From assembly GCF_003171515.1 (NCBI RefSeq), contig NC_089394.1:124001-188000 (forward strand): a DNA stretch of 64,000 nucleotides, in the 5' to 3' direction. The translations under genes and the position numbers were made by a program. The DNA comes from Pyrenophora tritici-repentis (taxonomy: Eukaryota > Ascomycota > Dothideomycetes > Pleosporales > Pleosporaceae). Position 1 is the first letter of the stretch. Each line of letters opens with the position of its first letter. The notes under the pieces are model-generated. The model was not told where the DNA came from, searched no databases, and saw nothing but the letters and a program-made list of their open reading frames with translations. Positions 52,803 through 62,523 of the stretch are shown here, one piece after another.

Positions 52803-52901
52803 GGTCTGTGCGACCCCAGCCCAGCCCTAACCCATGGTCTGTGCGACCCCAACCCAACCCTAACCCATGGTCTGTGCGACCCCAACCCAACCCCAACCCA
52901 A
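52803..52901 (+). repeat. Subterminal 33-bp repeats of the hAT-H3 element
   Basis: Three units starting at 52803, 52836 and 52869: GGTCTGTGCGACCCCA followed by ACCCAACCCTAACCCAT. One inverse copy lies near the left end (50425-50480), and an internal inverted copy of the terminal GCTGGCAAATGGG-like end is at 50386-50425. The G-rich strand could form quadruplexes. Confidence 0.85.
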
Positions 52902-53001
52902 GACTGGGTATACCCAACCCATTTGCCAGCGTATATGGAACAACTCGAAGCACGAATACGTCTTCCTCTATCGCATTCTAGACAGCGTAGTTGTAGGATA
53001 G

Positions 53002-53514
53002 GAAGACCTATAAATGTTTATAACATCGTGAACAAGAGAGCTATAAAGTGTAGATTATAGTGCAGATTGTAGTTAGAAGTGTATTAACTGTGTTCGTTAG
53101 TTTTACGAATAAGAAGATTGCTGTTTCGTCTTCTATGAATTTGCTATAATAATAACAAATGTTCTAGATAACAGCAAGATAAGGTTAGCTATTTAACTAT
53201 TAGGTAACAGGGAGGGTGGCCAACGCGCCCCCGTAGCGTAGGAGGCGATGTTATGTAAATATAGCTGAAGAGGAGAATGCTGTCTCTAGATAAGGTAGCT
53301 TCTTGCTATGCATCGCCACTGCCCGACTAATGCTCGCCAGAAAACGCACCTGCGCGGCCGTCCGTGCTCTGACACCTGACGCACCCGGACATTCTTGTAA
53401 GACAGGACCCACCGCGTGAGAACTCTAGTACAGCGACCCATCTGCGTGTACGTCCGCGTACGGCTCACAGCCTTGCGCAAGAGCTCGTCGCAAAGGCGTC
53501 TCAGCTTGTGTACA
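53002..53514. other. Degenerate sequence, no gene
   Basis: Probable continuation and 3' side of the interrupted gene with many stops, then a GC-richer stretch up to the solo LTR. Nothing recognised. Confidence 0.4.
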
Positions 53515-53735
53515 GTTGTCAGATAATAGCACTGTTGAAGATGAGAGCGTACAGACGCCGGGTCTGACTAGTGCGACCCGGCATCTGTAAGAGCCAATCA
53601 GAACACAGGAAGGCTTGGCACCCCCTAGGTGTGCCCACAACCGTAGACAGAACCACAACACAATAAATCATCAATATCATCACCATCATTACCTATTTCA
53701 TCAGTATTCCAGATGAGAGTGAATATCTGACAACA
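53515..53735 (+). repeat. Solo LTR
   Basis: 221 bp with ends GTTGTCAGATA and TATCTGACAACA in inverse relation, flanked by a 5-bp duplication GTACA (53510-53514 and 53736-53740). The first base of the expected TGTTG start seems lost. It has CAATAAATC near its 3' half. No internal retrotransposon region follows, so it is a solo LTR left by recombination. Confidence 0.65.
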
Positions 53736-53822
53736 GTACACGCGGCGCTTAAGAGATGCTTGCTCGGATTTTGTTGTGCAATGTGGGTCTAGAAGTTACA
53801 ATACTATACAGTAATTACTGTT

Positions 53823-54106
53823 GAGACGCGGTGAGAGCCTTCACTAGTATTCACGGTGAATCAGGCTTCCCGTGCTCTGATTGGCCAGGCACTGATTAGT
53901 CAGCTGCTCCGTGCGCGCACCATAGATATTCTCCCTTCTCCCGTAGCTCCAATACAACAAGTTCACGCACGTTTCTCCACCTTCATCAACAACAACAGAA
54001 CACAATATACTCTGATGACTGCCTCGCGCGGTTACACTTTAATTGACTGCATTGTACTGCAACAGATAACAATCAAGCCGGCTTGAACTGATTGTTGACA
54101 TCTCTG
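53823..54106 (+). repeat. Truncated pogo-like 5' end fused to a MITE end
   Basis: 53823-53985 matches 59653-59817 almost perfectly (GACGCGGTGAGAGCCTTCAC ... GTTCACGCACGTTT), the leader of the pogo-like element. The coding part is missing. After ~80 bp the sequence ends ACTGATTGTTGACATCTCTG at 54106, which is the terminal sequence of the 158-bp MITE family. It is a deletion derivative. Confidence 0.75.
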
Positions 54107-55278
54107 CGGCCTAGAGGTCAGACTAATTATAACGCAGTAAATGCGGGATATTGCTAGAGAGGCCAAGAGCTCTTTGAGTACGCAATAAATGAGGAAGCTG
54201 GTTCAACCTGTTAGGATGTATCCACTGGAGTGTCTCTCGTGAAAGCTGAGTTTCGACATAACAATCTTTGCTTCAGCACAGTAGGTAATGTTGGTAGGCC
54301 TTGTACGATCGTACGGGTGAATAACAACAACGAGGTTCTTCTAGTAACTAGTATTGGTATTCTTATTCTCCCTCGCTACGTGGGGATGCTACAGAGGTAT
54401 ATCTAATCTGAGACGAGTAGAGCCAAAGTAGGATCGAGTCGGCTGTTAGGCAGCGCCGCAGCGGTGAGCAGCCGACTTACCGACCGATACTCACGATCCG
54501 ACAGGTAATGCTATAAGCTAAACACCCCCTCCCTGTAGCCCTAGTTCCCGCGGTCTCACCGCTTGACAGCGCTCGAGAGCATGTTATGAAGATCTATCCC
54601 AACCAACAACAATCCTAGGGATGACGTGAGATAAGCTGCTTGGCAACCCCGCTCGCCACAACGTTGGAGAAAAAGCAATCCTGAGCCCAGTTCTTCATCT
54701 CGAAGCCGAGGAGCTTAGTGCAATGAGCAGCAGCTGGCTGTCTATGTATGCAAAGCAGGCTTACGTGCCTTGGCTAGGGTCTCTTTGTGTGGGACAATAC
54801 TCTGCTGCTCTTTTTAGTGTTTCAAGCCACGTGTGTAACCTCGGAATGTCGATCTGCTCATCCTAGTTAGCGGCATCGTTTTTAATATTATGCCGGTCGC
54901 TAGGACAACGTGTTCCTTCAAGCCCTGTAAGACATGATCTTCTCGCATTAATTACCATTTTTTCTCAAAGTATATATAGATTTGGAATATCATTACCCTG
55001 TGGACTGCTTTTAGTCGCTCCACCTACTGGTGTAAGTTAGCTGCTTAGTCATGCTAAGAATAGGAATAATCGTGTCTAACCCCAACCTTACCCTATTGCA
55101 GAGGGTATTTCAGCCGAAACATCCGCCTTTATCCGGATTACTTGATCTACCCGTTTGCTAATCTAAGTAATACATAATAATTATGCCGGGTCCTTAGGTA
55201 TAAATATGAGCAGGACAACCCTTTGCAATATCAAGGACCGCAACAGCAGTTACCCTACCACATCAATTATATACTACA
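54107..55278. other. Degenerate repeats, no intact gene
   Basis: Stops are dense in all frames. A minus-strand stretch around 54215-54345 reads VVIHPYDRTRPTNITYCAEA for a while, but no family is recognised. CAGAGAAGTCAACAAACAAA at 55279 resembles the MITE terminus and may be the left end of the hAT-3 element that follows. Confidence 0.4.
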
Positions 55279-55449
55279 CCCAGAGAAGTCAACAAACAAA
55301 ACAACCAACATTTGAGGCGTAGATGTTGATTGACTGGCTCATTTCTTAGGGCTACAGTTTGTTTGTTTGAGTTGATGAGACTGAAGAGCCAATTTTTGGT
55401 TGGTTGATTGATTGAATATTGATAGACTTAAGGTTCTGAAGGGACGTTT

Positions 55450-58128
55450 CTATGACAATTCTGCAGGCGGCTCTTCCCACGTTCCTATCGCAAACTCTTC
55501 CGTGAGCTCCTCATCAGTATGCTTTGCTGCTGTTGTCGTGCTTGGTGTTGTAAAACCTGCACGAGTCCACCGTTGCAAGCACACCAAAGCAGCCAGTAAC
55601 TGCGCGCCAATTTTCCGCCTTTGTGGCTCAATTATATCGCCAGTTCCCGCAAAAACGCGCTCACAATCAGAGCTGGAGGCGGGTATAGTCAACACGTCGA
55701 TCGCCAATCGTGAAAGATGTGGATACTTCGGCTTCAACGATAACCAGTACTGTACAGCTGTTGGACCCTCCTTGTGTTGATCAGACGTCCACATAGGCTC
55801 TTTTAACCAGCTATCGTACTCATCCTCCACCTCCAATGTATGCTCGCCGTCCTCATCTAGTATAGCGTCGATAGCGTCGTCAAAGCTGCTCATGGTAGGT
55901 TTTGGCGCAGGGGTTGGTGTTGTGGCAGCAGCGGCAGGCTTGTAGGCAGCCCAAACCCGCAGAAACTTCGCGTGCGCGGTGCTCAATTGTGTAGGTTTGT
56001 CGCGCCAGAAGGGCTTAGAGTATGTTTTATATCGTGGATGTAGTGCCGTAGCTGCGTAGTAAATGGGACTTTGGAGGATCTTAGTAAAGTAATTGCTCGC
56101 TTTTCGCCTCGCGGCTCGCAGGTTGATCGGGATGTGATCTTCGGGCGCCTCAGATGGCTCGTGGTTGACCGATTCGTATGGCCGAAGGCGTGCATCCAGC
56201 TCAGTTATCACACTCTCAAATACTGGGATGACCTCGTAGAGTGCGCCAAAACGGCCACACTTGCCGCGGCCTTGGAGGCGATCTGTAGCAAACTTGAGCG
56301 GCTGCAGTATCGCCATGTACTCAGTAATCACCGCCCAGTCAGCCGCCGTAAGGCCGTCTGACCTCATCCACCGCGGCACATCAGGCAGCTTGTTTCCTCT
56401 AATAGCTGCCTGTTCGTCAGCCTGTTCAGTCTCGCGAATGTGGTACGTGGCGTATGCGTTGATAGCTTGTTGGAGCTGAACTCCGCGCTTAAAGCAGTCG
56501 TAATAGCTGTTCCAACGTGTAACACACGGCTTAATTGGCTCGCGAGTGCCGCCGCTGGCGCCTGTGGGCATGCTGTTAACTGCCTCGCGTTGGCAATCTT
56601 CAAAAATACTCCACTGCTTCGGCGTGTTGATGTAGTTGATAATATCAAGATACACGCCAAGCGGTCCTTCTTTCCGCCACTCCTTCATGTAAAAATCCTC
56701 CATCTTTGTGTTCTCCAGGGCGTTGTTATACGCGTCAGCATCCCTCCCGAACATAATCGTTTGGCCAACAAGGTTAAGTATGTGGCAAGCGCAGCGGAGG
56801 CGGCGATCGGAGGCAGAAAAGTGGTACATCGAGGCGAGTTTGTTAACAGCGGTGTCGTTATTGTAAGCGTTATCGAGCACAAAGTAGCCGAGTTTGCTGC
56901 GATTAATGCTGAAGGATTGCAGGATTTTGGTTACAGCGTCAGCTATCGCCTCACCAGTGTGGGCACCCACCAGCTGCGGCAGCGCGATGGGTAGGTCAAC
57001 TATCGCGCCCTTACTGTTGGCGTAGTGAGCAACTACAGAAAAGAAGCCACGTTTGCCGCCTTTTGTCGTCCACCCATCGAAGCTTATATGTACCTTGCTC
57101 TCGGCTTCAGCCAACGCGCGCACCACCTGAGGCCGTAGCCAACTGTACAACCTCATCACGAACGCTGACACGCTGTTATGAGACCTCCATAACGCCGCCT
57201 CTGCCTCAGGATTAGCAAGCCTGATCATCTTGCGAAAAGCCGGCGTCTCAAACTCGCGGAGTGGTCTGTTGTTGTCGACCAGCCAGAGCGCAGCTGCCTG
57301 CCGAAATTCTTGTACGTCGAAGTTTCCTATAGTCTTGTACGCCTCTAGACTAAATTTGACACCGCTTAGAGCTGCCTGACGAAGTGATTGTTGTCCATGT
57401 TTGCGGAGAGGTTTGCTTAGGATTGGACCATCTTTGCTGAGCCGATGACCAGGTTTATCAAGCTGGAGGTGCCCGTTGGCGGCAGTGGTTGACTTCGTTA
57501 CTCGGTGTACACCATTAGGTAGCTTATGAATATGACAGTACTTGCACACAAAGTACAACTCATCTGGGTGGTGAGTACCCTCCTTCCAGACACGCCAGCC
57601 GTGTTGAAAAATCCAGCTTGCCTTGCCTCGTGGAGTGCTCAGCGGCGCGACAAACCCCTTTAATCGCGACCAATCGACGCCCTCAAAGTCGCGAAAATCG
57701 ACGCTCACAGCGCTATCCTCCTCCACCGAAGCCTCAGTGGCAGCGCTAGAGAAAGCTAAAGGCTGTACAATAGAGTCCTCTGGCTTATCAAACATTAACT
57801 GCGACTCCCAGGCTGGCTCATCAGTGAGCCGAGAGGCTTGTGAGGCAGCCAAAATAGGCAGTGGTGATGCCCGCCGAGGGCGCTCCTCGGGTTGTTGTAC
57901 AGGCTTACATGGCGGTTCAATAGCCCGTGTGGGCGGCTCGATAACTTGTGTAGGCGGCTCTGTAGGCGGATCCGGCGTACTTTCTGGCAGCTCTATCGGC
58001 TGGGTTGGCTGGCTGCCGTCACCCAACAGCGCTTTGAGCGTAGGTTTGCGCGTACGTTGTGCTCGCTTGAAGGGAGTATCAGCTTCTTCGGCAGCCTCGG
58101 GCTTGCGTTTTGCTGGTATAGAGGGCAT
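55450..58128 (-). CDS. Intact hAT transposase (hAT-3)
   Basis: An uninterrupted 892-aa frame. The N-terminus is basic with Pro/Glu-rich repeats (ELPESTPDPPTEPPTQVIEP). A BED-like zinc segment follows (WIFQHGWRVWKEGTHH, FVCKYCHIHKLPNGVHRV). The RNase-H-like catalytic region shows HISFDGWTTKGGKRGFFSVV, FVLDNAYNNDTAVNKLA and CACHILNLVGQTI. The hATC dimerisation domain is near the C-terminus (DVLTIPASSSDCERVFAGTG). All regions needed for cut-and-paste activity are present, with no RIP stops, in contrast to hAT-1 and hAT-2. The probable left end at 55279 resembles the 158-bp MITE ends, so this copy or its kin could be the source of MITE mobilisation. A right end was not identified. Confidence 0.92.
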   Translation of the reverse strand: MPSIPAKRKPEAAEEADTPFKRAQRTRKPTLKALLGDGSQPTQPIELPESTPDPPTEPPTQVIEPPTRAIEPPCKPVQQPEERPRRASPLPILAASQASRLTDEPAWESQLMFDKPEDSIVQPLAFSSAATEASVEEDSAVSVDFRDFEGVDWSRLKGFVAPLSTPRGKASWIFQHGWRVWKEGTHHPDELYFVCKYCHIHKLPNGVHRVTKSTTAANGHLQLDKPGHRLSKDGPILSKPLRKHGQQSLRQAALSGVKFSLEAYKTIGNFDVQEFRQAAALWLVDNNRPLREFETPAFRKMIRLANPEAEAALWRSHNSVSAFVMRLYSWLRPQVVRALAEAESKVHISFDGWTTKGGKRGFFSVVAHYANSKGAIVDLPIALPQLVGAHTGEAIADAVTKILQSFSINRSKLGYFVLDNAYNNDTAVNKLASMYHFSASDRRLRCACHILNLVGQTIMFGRDADAYNNALENTKMEDFYMKEWRKEGPLGVYLDIINYINTPKQWSIFEDCQREAVNSMPTGASGGTREPIKPCVTRWNSYYDCFKRGVQLQQAINAYATYHIRETEQADEQAAIRGNKLPDVPRWMRSDGLTAADWAVITEYMAILQPLKFATDRLQGRGKCGRFGALYEVIPVFESVITELDARLRPYESVNHEPSEAPEDHIPINLRAARRKASNYFTKILQSPIYYAATALHPRYKTYSKPFWRDKPTQLSTAHAKFLRVWAAYKPAAAATTPTPAPKPTMSSFDDAIDAILDEDGEHTLEVEDEYDSWLKEPMWTSDQHKEGPTAVQYWLSLKPKYPHLSRLAIDVLTIPASSSDCERVFAGTGDIIEPQRRKIGAQLLAALVCLQRWTRAGFTTPSTTTAAKHTDEELTEEFAIGTWEEPPAELS

Positions 58129-58431
58129 GGATAAGGCTAAAAGTAAGCCGGAGCCGCGAGAAAGTAAGGTGTTGTTAAATGTTATAAGCCTGATGTCAGT
58201 AGCACTAGGAATAGAACATGTGTGAATCGTGTTGTGTATTGTGCTACAGGAATTGAGATCTATGTCTCTGCCAGCTAGCGTTGTGGGCGCTAAGCCTCGT
58301 ACGTACTAGCCTGGAGTGAGTGAGAGATGGGATGGAACCTAGGTCATATAACTTACACGCGAGTAGGCTTAGTAAGCAAGATCCAACACTAAGAATTCGT
58401 CGTTGAGCAGCTATCCCAGAGGCCTCACCTA
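58129..58431. other. 5' flank of hAT-3, no gene
   Basis: About 300 bp between the hAT-3 start codon and the MITE. No inverted terminus was recognised. Confidence 0.4.
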
Positions 58432-58559
58432 CAGACTCCGCAACAATCAATCGATTGACATGATTGATTCCTATATAGGTTAAAGAATTACTTCATTAGG
58501 CAGCCTTTAACCTAGATAGGAATCAATCATGCCGATCCGATTGATTGTTGCGGAGTCTG
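58432..58559. mobile_element. 128-bp hAT MITE with TSD
   Basis: Ends are CAGACTCCGCAACAATCAAT and its inverse, with a near-palindromic body (ATGATTGATTCCTATATAGG and inverse). The perfect 8-bp duplication CTCACCTA lies at 58424-58431 and 58560-58567. It is the same family as the MITE in the PKS at 878-1039. Confidence 0.95.
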
Positions 58560-58766
58560 CTCACCTAGGTATCCCCCTCCCTCGCTTACTATCAAACAAC
58601 ACCAATCCTATCAACATTTTGTTCTCAAGATTGGTTGATTGATTGACAGAAATACAGTGGCTAACTGTTGGTTAGTTGGTTGGCTCCGAATCAAACAAAT
58701 CAAACAACAATATTGATGAGATATTGATTACTGACAACCTTGACTACACCGTACTTCGTTCAGACA

Positions 58767-59235
58767 ATGAGGAATTATCTCCCCTTAGCTTTTATCCTGC
58801 TTGCTCCTGCAGTTTCCGCCGTAAGTGTTATAAATAACGCCCTTAGGCCGATACTATAAAGCACAATCACAACACTAACACATAACGTATAGTGGAATGC
58901 TTGCCACTGCGCAGGAGAAGAATCAATTAGACATGATCAAACTGCAGGATGTTGCGAACGTAATGGAGGAGTCACTTTCCCAAAGACCCCCCGTGAAGAC
59001 ACTCTGGCAAGGTGGGATGGTATTGGGAAACAATGCCTCTATAGTGGCCCTGTGGTCACTCAAAATACGGTATGTTGCCTGTCTCTCAATAAAAAAACTT
59101 AACCTTGGCAAGGCTAACCTAATTCAGGAACTTGAGGCTCAATTAGCCTTCTCTGCTTGCTGCAGGTCATCCGGAAATAGAAGACTCTGGGGAGCTTTGT
59201 GTTTCTCTGCTGACGTGGGTATACCGGGCAAATAG
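58767..59235 (+). CDS. Small secreted 8-cysteine protein, three exons
   Basis: Exons are 58767-58820, 58893-59069 and 59128-59235. The introns are 72 nt (GTAAGT...CGTATAG, branch CTAAC) and 58 nt (GTATGT...ATTCAG, branch CTAAC). The spliced frame is 113 codons, 112 aa. Exon 1 encodes exactly the signal peptide (MRNYLPLAFILLAPAVSA). The mature 94 residues have 8 Cys (WNACHC, GCC, KQC, SACC, ALC), enough for four disulfides, and no membrane span. The three exons, good splice signals and signal peptide in phase make chance unlikely. It lies between a MITE and an LTR fragment whose edge touches the stop codon. It is an effector-like candidate by size and context; no family was recognised and no activity is claimed. 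Confidence 0.78.
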
Positions 59236-59239
59236 GAAA

Positions 59240-59354
59240 GAAGTTGAGGATTGACTGAGGTTCTATTGTAGAAGCTATGGAAAGTTTATGTAGGTGAGTG
59301 ACCATAAACAGCGCTAGTCTCAGATAGGCATCGTCCCATCACCAAACCGTGACA
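59240..59354 (-). repeat. LTR-like repeat, copy 2 (inverted)
   Basis: The reverse complement begins TGTCACGGTTTGG at 59354 and shares the blocks listed for 12873-13022. It begins within a few bases of the stop codon of the secreted-protein gene. Confidence 0.55.
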
Positions 59355-59652
59355 CAATGCAACGCAGTCCTCCTCTCCTCACCCCGTTACATTAAAGAAG
59401 GCGTATAGTTGCTAAGCCAAGAATCTAATGCGTAACTATGTAAGGGGCTACGCTCAGGGAGCAATCGCACAGGTATACTGGAGTTGTATTCGATGGAGAA
59501 GAGAACTATAAGCTATCTCGTGCTGAAGGTTATTCGGAGAGCGGCTCGGAATAACCTTCTGCCTATGAACTGTGCGGATGGTCTAAGCGTCGTTCGGACC
59601 GAGATATCATCGAGGATTCACCAACTGGGCTCTAGCCCATCACACAATCTGT
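59355..59652. other. No gene seen
   Basis: About 300 bp between the LTR fragment and the pogo-like element. Short frames only. Confidence 0.4.
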
Positions 59653-61014
59653 CGAGACGCGGTGAGAGCCTTCACTAGTATTCACGGTGAATCAGGCTTC
59701 CCGTGCTCTGATTGGCCAGGCACTGATTAGTCAGCTGCTCCGTGCGTGCACCATAGATATTCTCCCTTCTCCCGTAGCTCCAATACAACAAGTTCACGCA
59801 CGTTTTTCTCCACCTTCATCACAATCACCGAACAGAATGCATTCCTAGTTACGTTATTTCCTTTCAGCACTAGTGCTATAGACCTACCAACAATAGGTAT
59901 ATAAAAAGGAAGACTACTACTAGCTAACATGTTTTATAAGCGAGCCGCCAGTACAAGCGAGCCGCCACCTAACCAACTTTCTACACCTCTCCTATCTTAA
60001 CATACAATGGCTCTACGCAGCGCGCCTCAATTAGCTTCAAATGAAGCAGATATACAGCTTGCTATCTCTTCTATTAATGCGCATCAAATTAATAGTGCTT
60101 CTATTGCTGCAGCTATAACGTGTCCGTGCACCTCATGCCCGGATTCATCTCATGCCCCGCCGAACACCGACGCGTGTCTCAATACTACAACTTTGACGCG
60201 CAATAACTCCACAACTATGGCTCCGATTGATGAAGCGATTGCAGATTTAGAATCGCGCGATCCAGGAGAGAAATTCACATTAAAAGAAGTTGCTGAAAAA
60301 TGGGGGGTTAACCGCTCAACGCTAGGGCGAAGATGGAGGCGCGTGACAGGGCCTAGGAGCGATGGATACGCTCAGCAGCAAGCTATCGGCCCACAACAAG
60401 AGTTAGAGCTTGTACGATATATCACTAAGCTCACTAAGCAAGGCCTACCTCCTACAAGAGAGATGATCAGGAATTTCTCATCAGAAGTAGCCCATCAGCA
60501 GCTCAGCGAGAGCTGGGTTACTCGCTTCATTAACCGACACGAGATCTATCTTATCTCAAAGTGGACCACCGCCATGGATCGTACGCGCCACCTGGCTGAT
60601 TCTGAGTCAAAGTATAGACTCTACTTCGAGCTGCTGCACCAGAAGATCACCGAATACCACCTAGAGGCTCGAGATATATACAATATGGATGAAAAGGGCT
60701 TCCTTATTGGTATGATAGGCAGGAGTAAGAGGATATTTAGCAGGCGTCAATGGGATAAGAAAGAGGTTCGAGCATCTCTCCAGGATGGATCACGCGAGTT
60801 TCTGACACTCCTGGCCTGCTGCTGCGCCGATGGGAGCTCGCTGCCTCCAGCCCTTATCTACGCAGCTAAAAATGGAGCCATACGATCGAGTTGGGTGGAG
60901 GATATTAAGGCAGGAGAACATGAGGTCTTTGTCTCATCATCTCTAACAGGCTGGTCAAACAATGACGTAGGCCTAGCTTGGCTAGAGCAGGTGTTTGATC
61001 GCTATACAAAGCAG
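59653..61014 (+). mobile_element. Pogo-like transposon, 5' part
   Basis: The leader 59653-59817 is repeated at 53823-53985, which locates the element's 5' end near GACGCGGTGAGAGCC. The element is cut by a MITE at 61015; its 3' half is not present next to it. Confidence 0.75.
60007..61014 (+). pseudogene. Pogo/Fot-like transposase, truncated
   Basis: 336 residues of open frame before the MITE. The psq-type helix-turn-helix reads EKFTLKEVAEKWGVNRSTLG. The CENP-B-like second DNA-binding part reads ELVRYITKLTKQGLPPTREM and SESWVTRFINRHEIYLISKW. The start of the DDE_1 domain has its first catalytic Asp in DIYNMDEKGFLIG. The frame stops being transposase after GWSNNDVGLAWLEQVFDRYT. The second Asp and third acidic residue are missing. 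No RIP stops occur in this part, so truncation is more recent than the decay of the related tail at 5423-5949. Confidence 0.88.
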
Positions 61015-61172
61015 CAGAGATGTCAACAAGCAAGTCAAGCTGGCTTGATTCTTATCGATTGCAGATCACAGACCATTCTCTGGGACGTGCCACTGTGCAC
61101 GAGCCTCTATATTGTCTGTGATCTGCAATCGATAAGAATCAAGCCAGCTTGACTTGCTTGTTGACATCTCTG
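61015..61172. mobile_element. 158-bp palindromic hAT MITE, copy C
   Basis: Identical to copies A and B but with its unique centre inverted. The flanks (CAAAGCAG on the left, CCAGTATG on the right) do not match. On the left a pogo transposase is cut, on the right a hAT transposase is cut, so the MITE sits exactly at a chimeric junction. Confidence 0.9.
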
Positions 61173-62170
61173 CCAGTATGAGAGCCTGCGAGATGTGGGA
61201 GGGCGATGGGGAGATCTTGTATCACTCCAGAGGCGTTAGCAAAGTGTGCAACGACTCCAAAGAATCCACGCTTGCCACCCTTTGTCGTCCAACCATCAAA
61301 GCTTATGTGGATCTTGCTTGCAGCTTCTGACAGAGCGCAGACAATCTGTGGCTGCATATATTGGAAGAGGCGCATTGCGTAGGTAGCTACACTGCGAGGA
61401 CTTACCCACAAAGCTGCCTCTGCCTCTGGGTTTGCAAGGCTAATCATCTCGCGAAAGGACGGCCTTGCAAGTAGCTCCATTGGCAAGTTGTTATCAAGAA
61501 GGCAGAACACTGCAACTTCACGAAACTGCTGGATGTTGAAGTTGCCCATCGCGTTGGCAGCCTCTTGAGAGACTGCAACACCAGTCTCCAGCGTCTGTCG
61601 TAGAGAGAGTTGCTGCCCTGTTCTTCGAGGCTTCAGGCCGTCTTTTGTAAAGCCATGGCCTCGTTTCTGAAGGCCAAGATGAGCTGCAGCTGAGGAGGTG
61701 GCCTTTGATACGTCAAAAACTCCACTGCCGCCAGTGTCAATGACCTTGTGGATGTGGCAGTATTTGCATACAAACCACACTCGATTCTGATCGTAGAGCT
61801 CAACAACGCGATATCCATGTTGAAAGATCCAACTCTTGACGCGCCGCCCAGTTGTAAGAGGCTTCATGAACCGAGGGAGGCGATCCCAGTTAATGCCGTC
61901 AAAGTTATCGCCATTATCAGGCTCTGTATCAACACTAGCCTCTGTTGTTGCTGCTGTACCAGCCTGGCTGCCCTCAGCCGCACCCTCCTCCTCTGTTTGC
62001 GACTCGAAAAATTGCGACTCAAACGTTGTGGCCTGGCTTACGGCGGCGCCAAGGGTTTCCTGAGGCGACAGCGATCGCTGAGATAGGACAGAGGGCCTTG
62101 ATAGGCGCGCCCGTTTGGCGGCGGCGGCGGCGGCAGCAGTATTGGTGGGAACTCGAGAGCGTTTGGCCAT
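61173..62170 (-). pseudogene. hAT transposase N-terminal half (hAT-4)
   Basis: Open frame from the ATG at 62170 (MAKRSRVPTNTAAAAAAAKR) for about 333 residues. The zinc-type segment reads WIFQHGYRVVELYDQNRVWF and CKYCHIHKVIDT. The catalytic-region start reads HISFDGWTTKGGKRGFFGVV, followed by LPIALPHLAGSHTG at the MITE boundary. The catalytic remainder and hATC are absent. The sequence is clean of RIP stops. It is a relative of, but clearly different from, hAT-3. Confidence 0.88.
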
Positions 62171-62523
62171 CGTGGGCGATACTAAACACTAAAGAAAAAT
62201 GTCTGTATAGGTAGCTAGGCAACTAGTGTTGTGTGTAAGGGATTATTAGGGAACTGAGTGAGCGAAATCGTTGTTGTATTAAGAACAGCGAAGGACTAGC
62301 TATATAGGTGCGGGGTGAAGCCTAGAAGAGGCTAGCCCCTAAGCAGAAGGAGCTAGTCCTATAAGAGGAGAGCTAGCTGGTGAGAAGTGAATGCATAGAG
62401 ACTGGCTTGCCCGGCCGACAGGGATCACAAGCTAAGCGAGATAGGGGTCCAAGATAACTATCTTCAACACCAAAAACCTTCTCTTAATACGACACTACTC
62501 GCCTTACAACTCGTTAATAATAA
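62171..62523. other. 5' flank of hAT-4, no gene
   Basis: A/G-rich with repeated AGAGCTAGC/GGAGCTAG-like words (62330-62370). No terminus or gene recognised. Confidence 0.35.

Larger units (their letters stand above)
50339..52933. mobile_element. hAT-type element carrying a histone H3 variant
   Basis: 2,595 bp with inverted ends TACGCTGGCAAATGGGT and a perfect 8-bp duplication, TATGGAAC (50331-50338 and 52934-52941). The ends and duplication size define a hAT insertion. It encodes two divergent genes: a complete histone H3 variant (minus) and a protein with only the hAT dimerisation region (plus). The subterminal zones are built of GGGTTGGGGTTGGG-type runs. No RIP-like stops occur in either gene, in contrast to the host gene around it. 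It lacks a transposase catalytic core, so it presumably relies on a transposase encoded elsewhere. Confidence 0.92.
49976..53001 (+). pseudogene. RIP-degraded gene interrupted by the H3-carrying hAT element
   Basis: Plus-strand translation from the ATG at 49976 gives MGPHIFYRVEDEHSCARYID, then a frame with TAG codons where Trp or Gln is expected (ALLD-stop-IAQHLD-stop-SNRYP), then STYCDKEVA-stop-GEVERRV and LAKNLGYYIPFDVWNYA at 50338. It resumes after the transposon at 52934 (WNNSKHEYVFLYRILDS). The first part resembles short fungal proteins of the DUF7587 type (a tentative recall, not verified). The transposon contributes 2,595 bp plus an 8-bp duplication. The host frame was already dying from RIP-like mutation, or died afterwards. 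Confidence 0.6.

Noticed and set aside
52740..52930. Telomere or interstitial telomeric repeat
   Set aside because: The CCCAACC/CCCTAACC runs are irregular, organised in 33-bp units and mirrored at the other end of a transposon with a target duplication. They are subterminal transposon repeats, not TTAGGG arrays.
5257..61180. Direct exchange between MITE copies A and C as the cause of their unmatched flanks
   Set aside because: Pairing the flanks gives only partial matches (CCAGTCAG vs CCAGTATG, CAAAATGA vs CAAAGCAG). Between identical, hence young, elements the 8-bp duplications should be perfect, so this specific pair is not supported.
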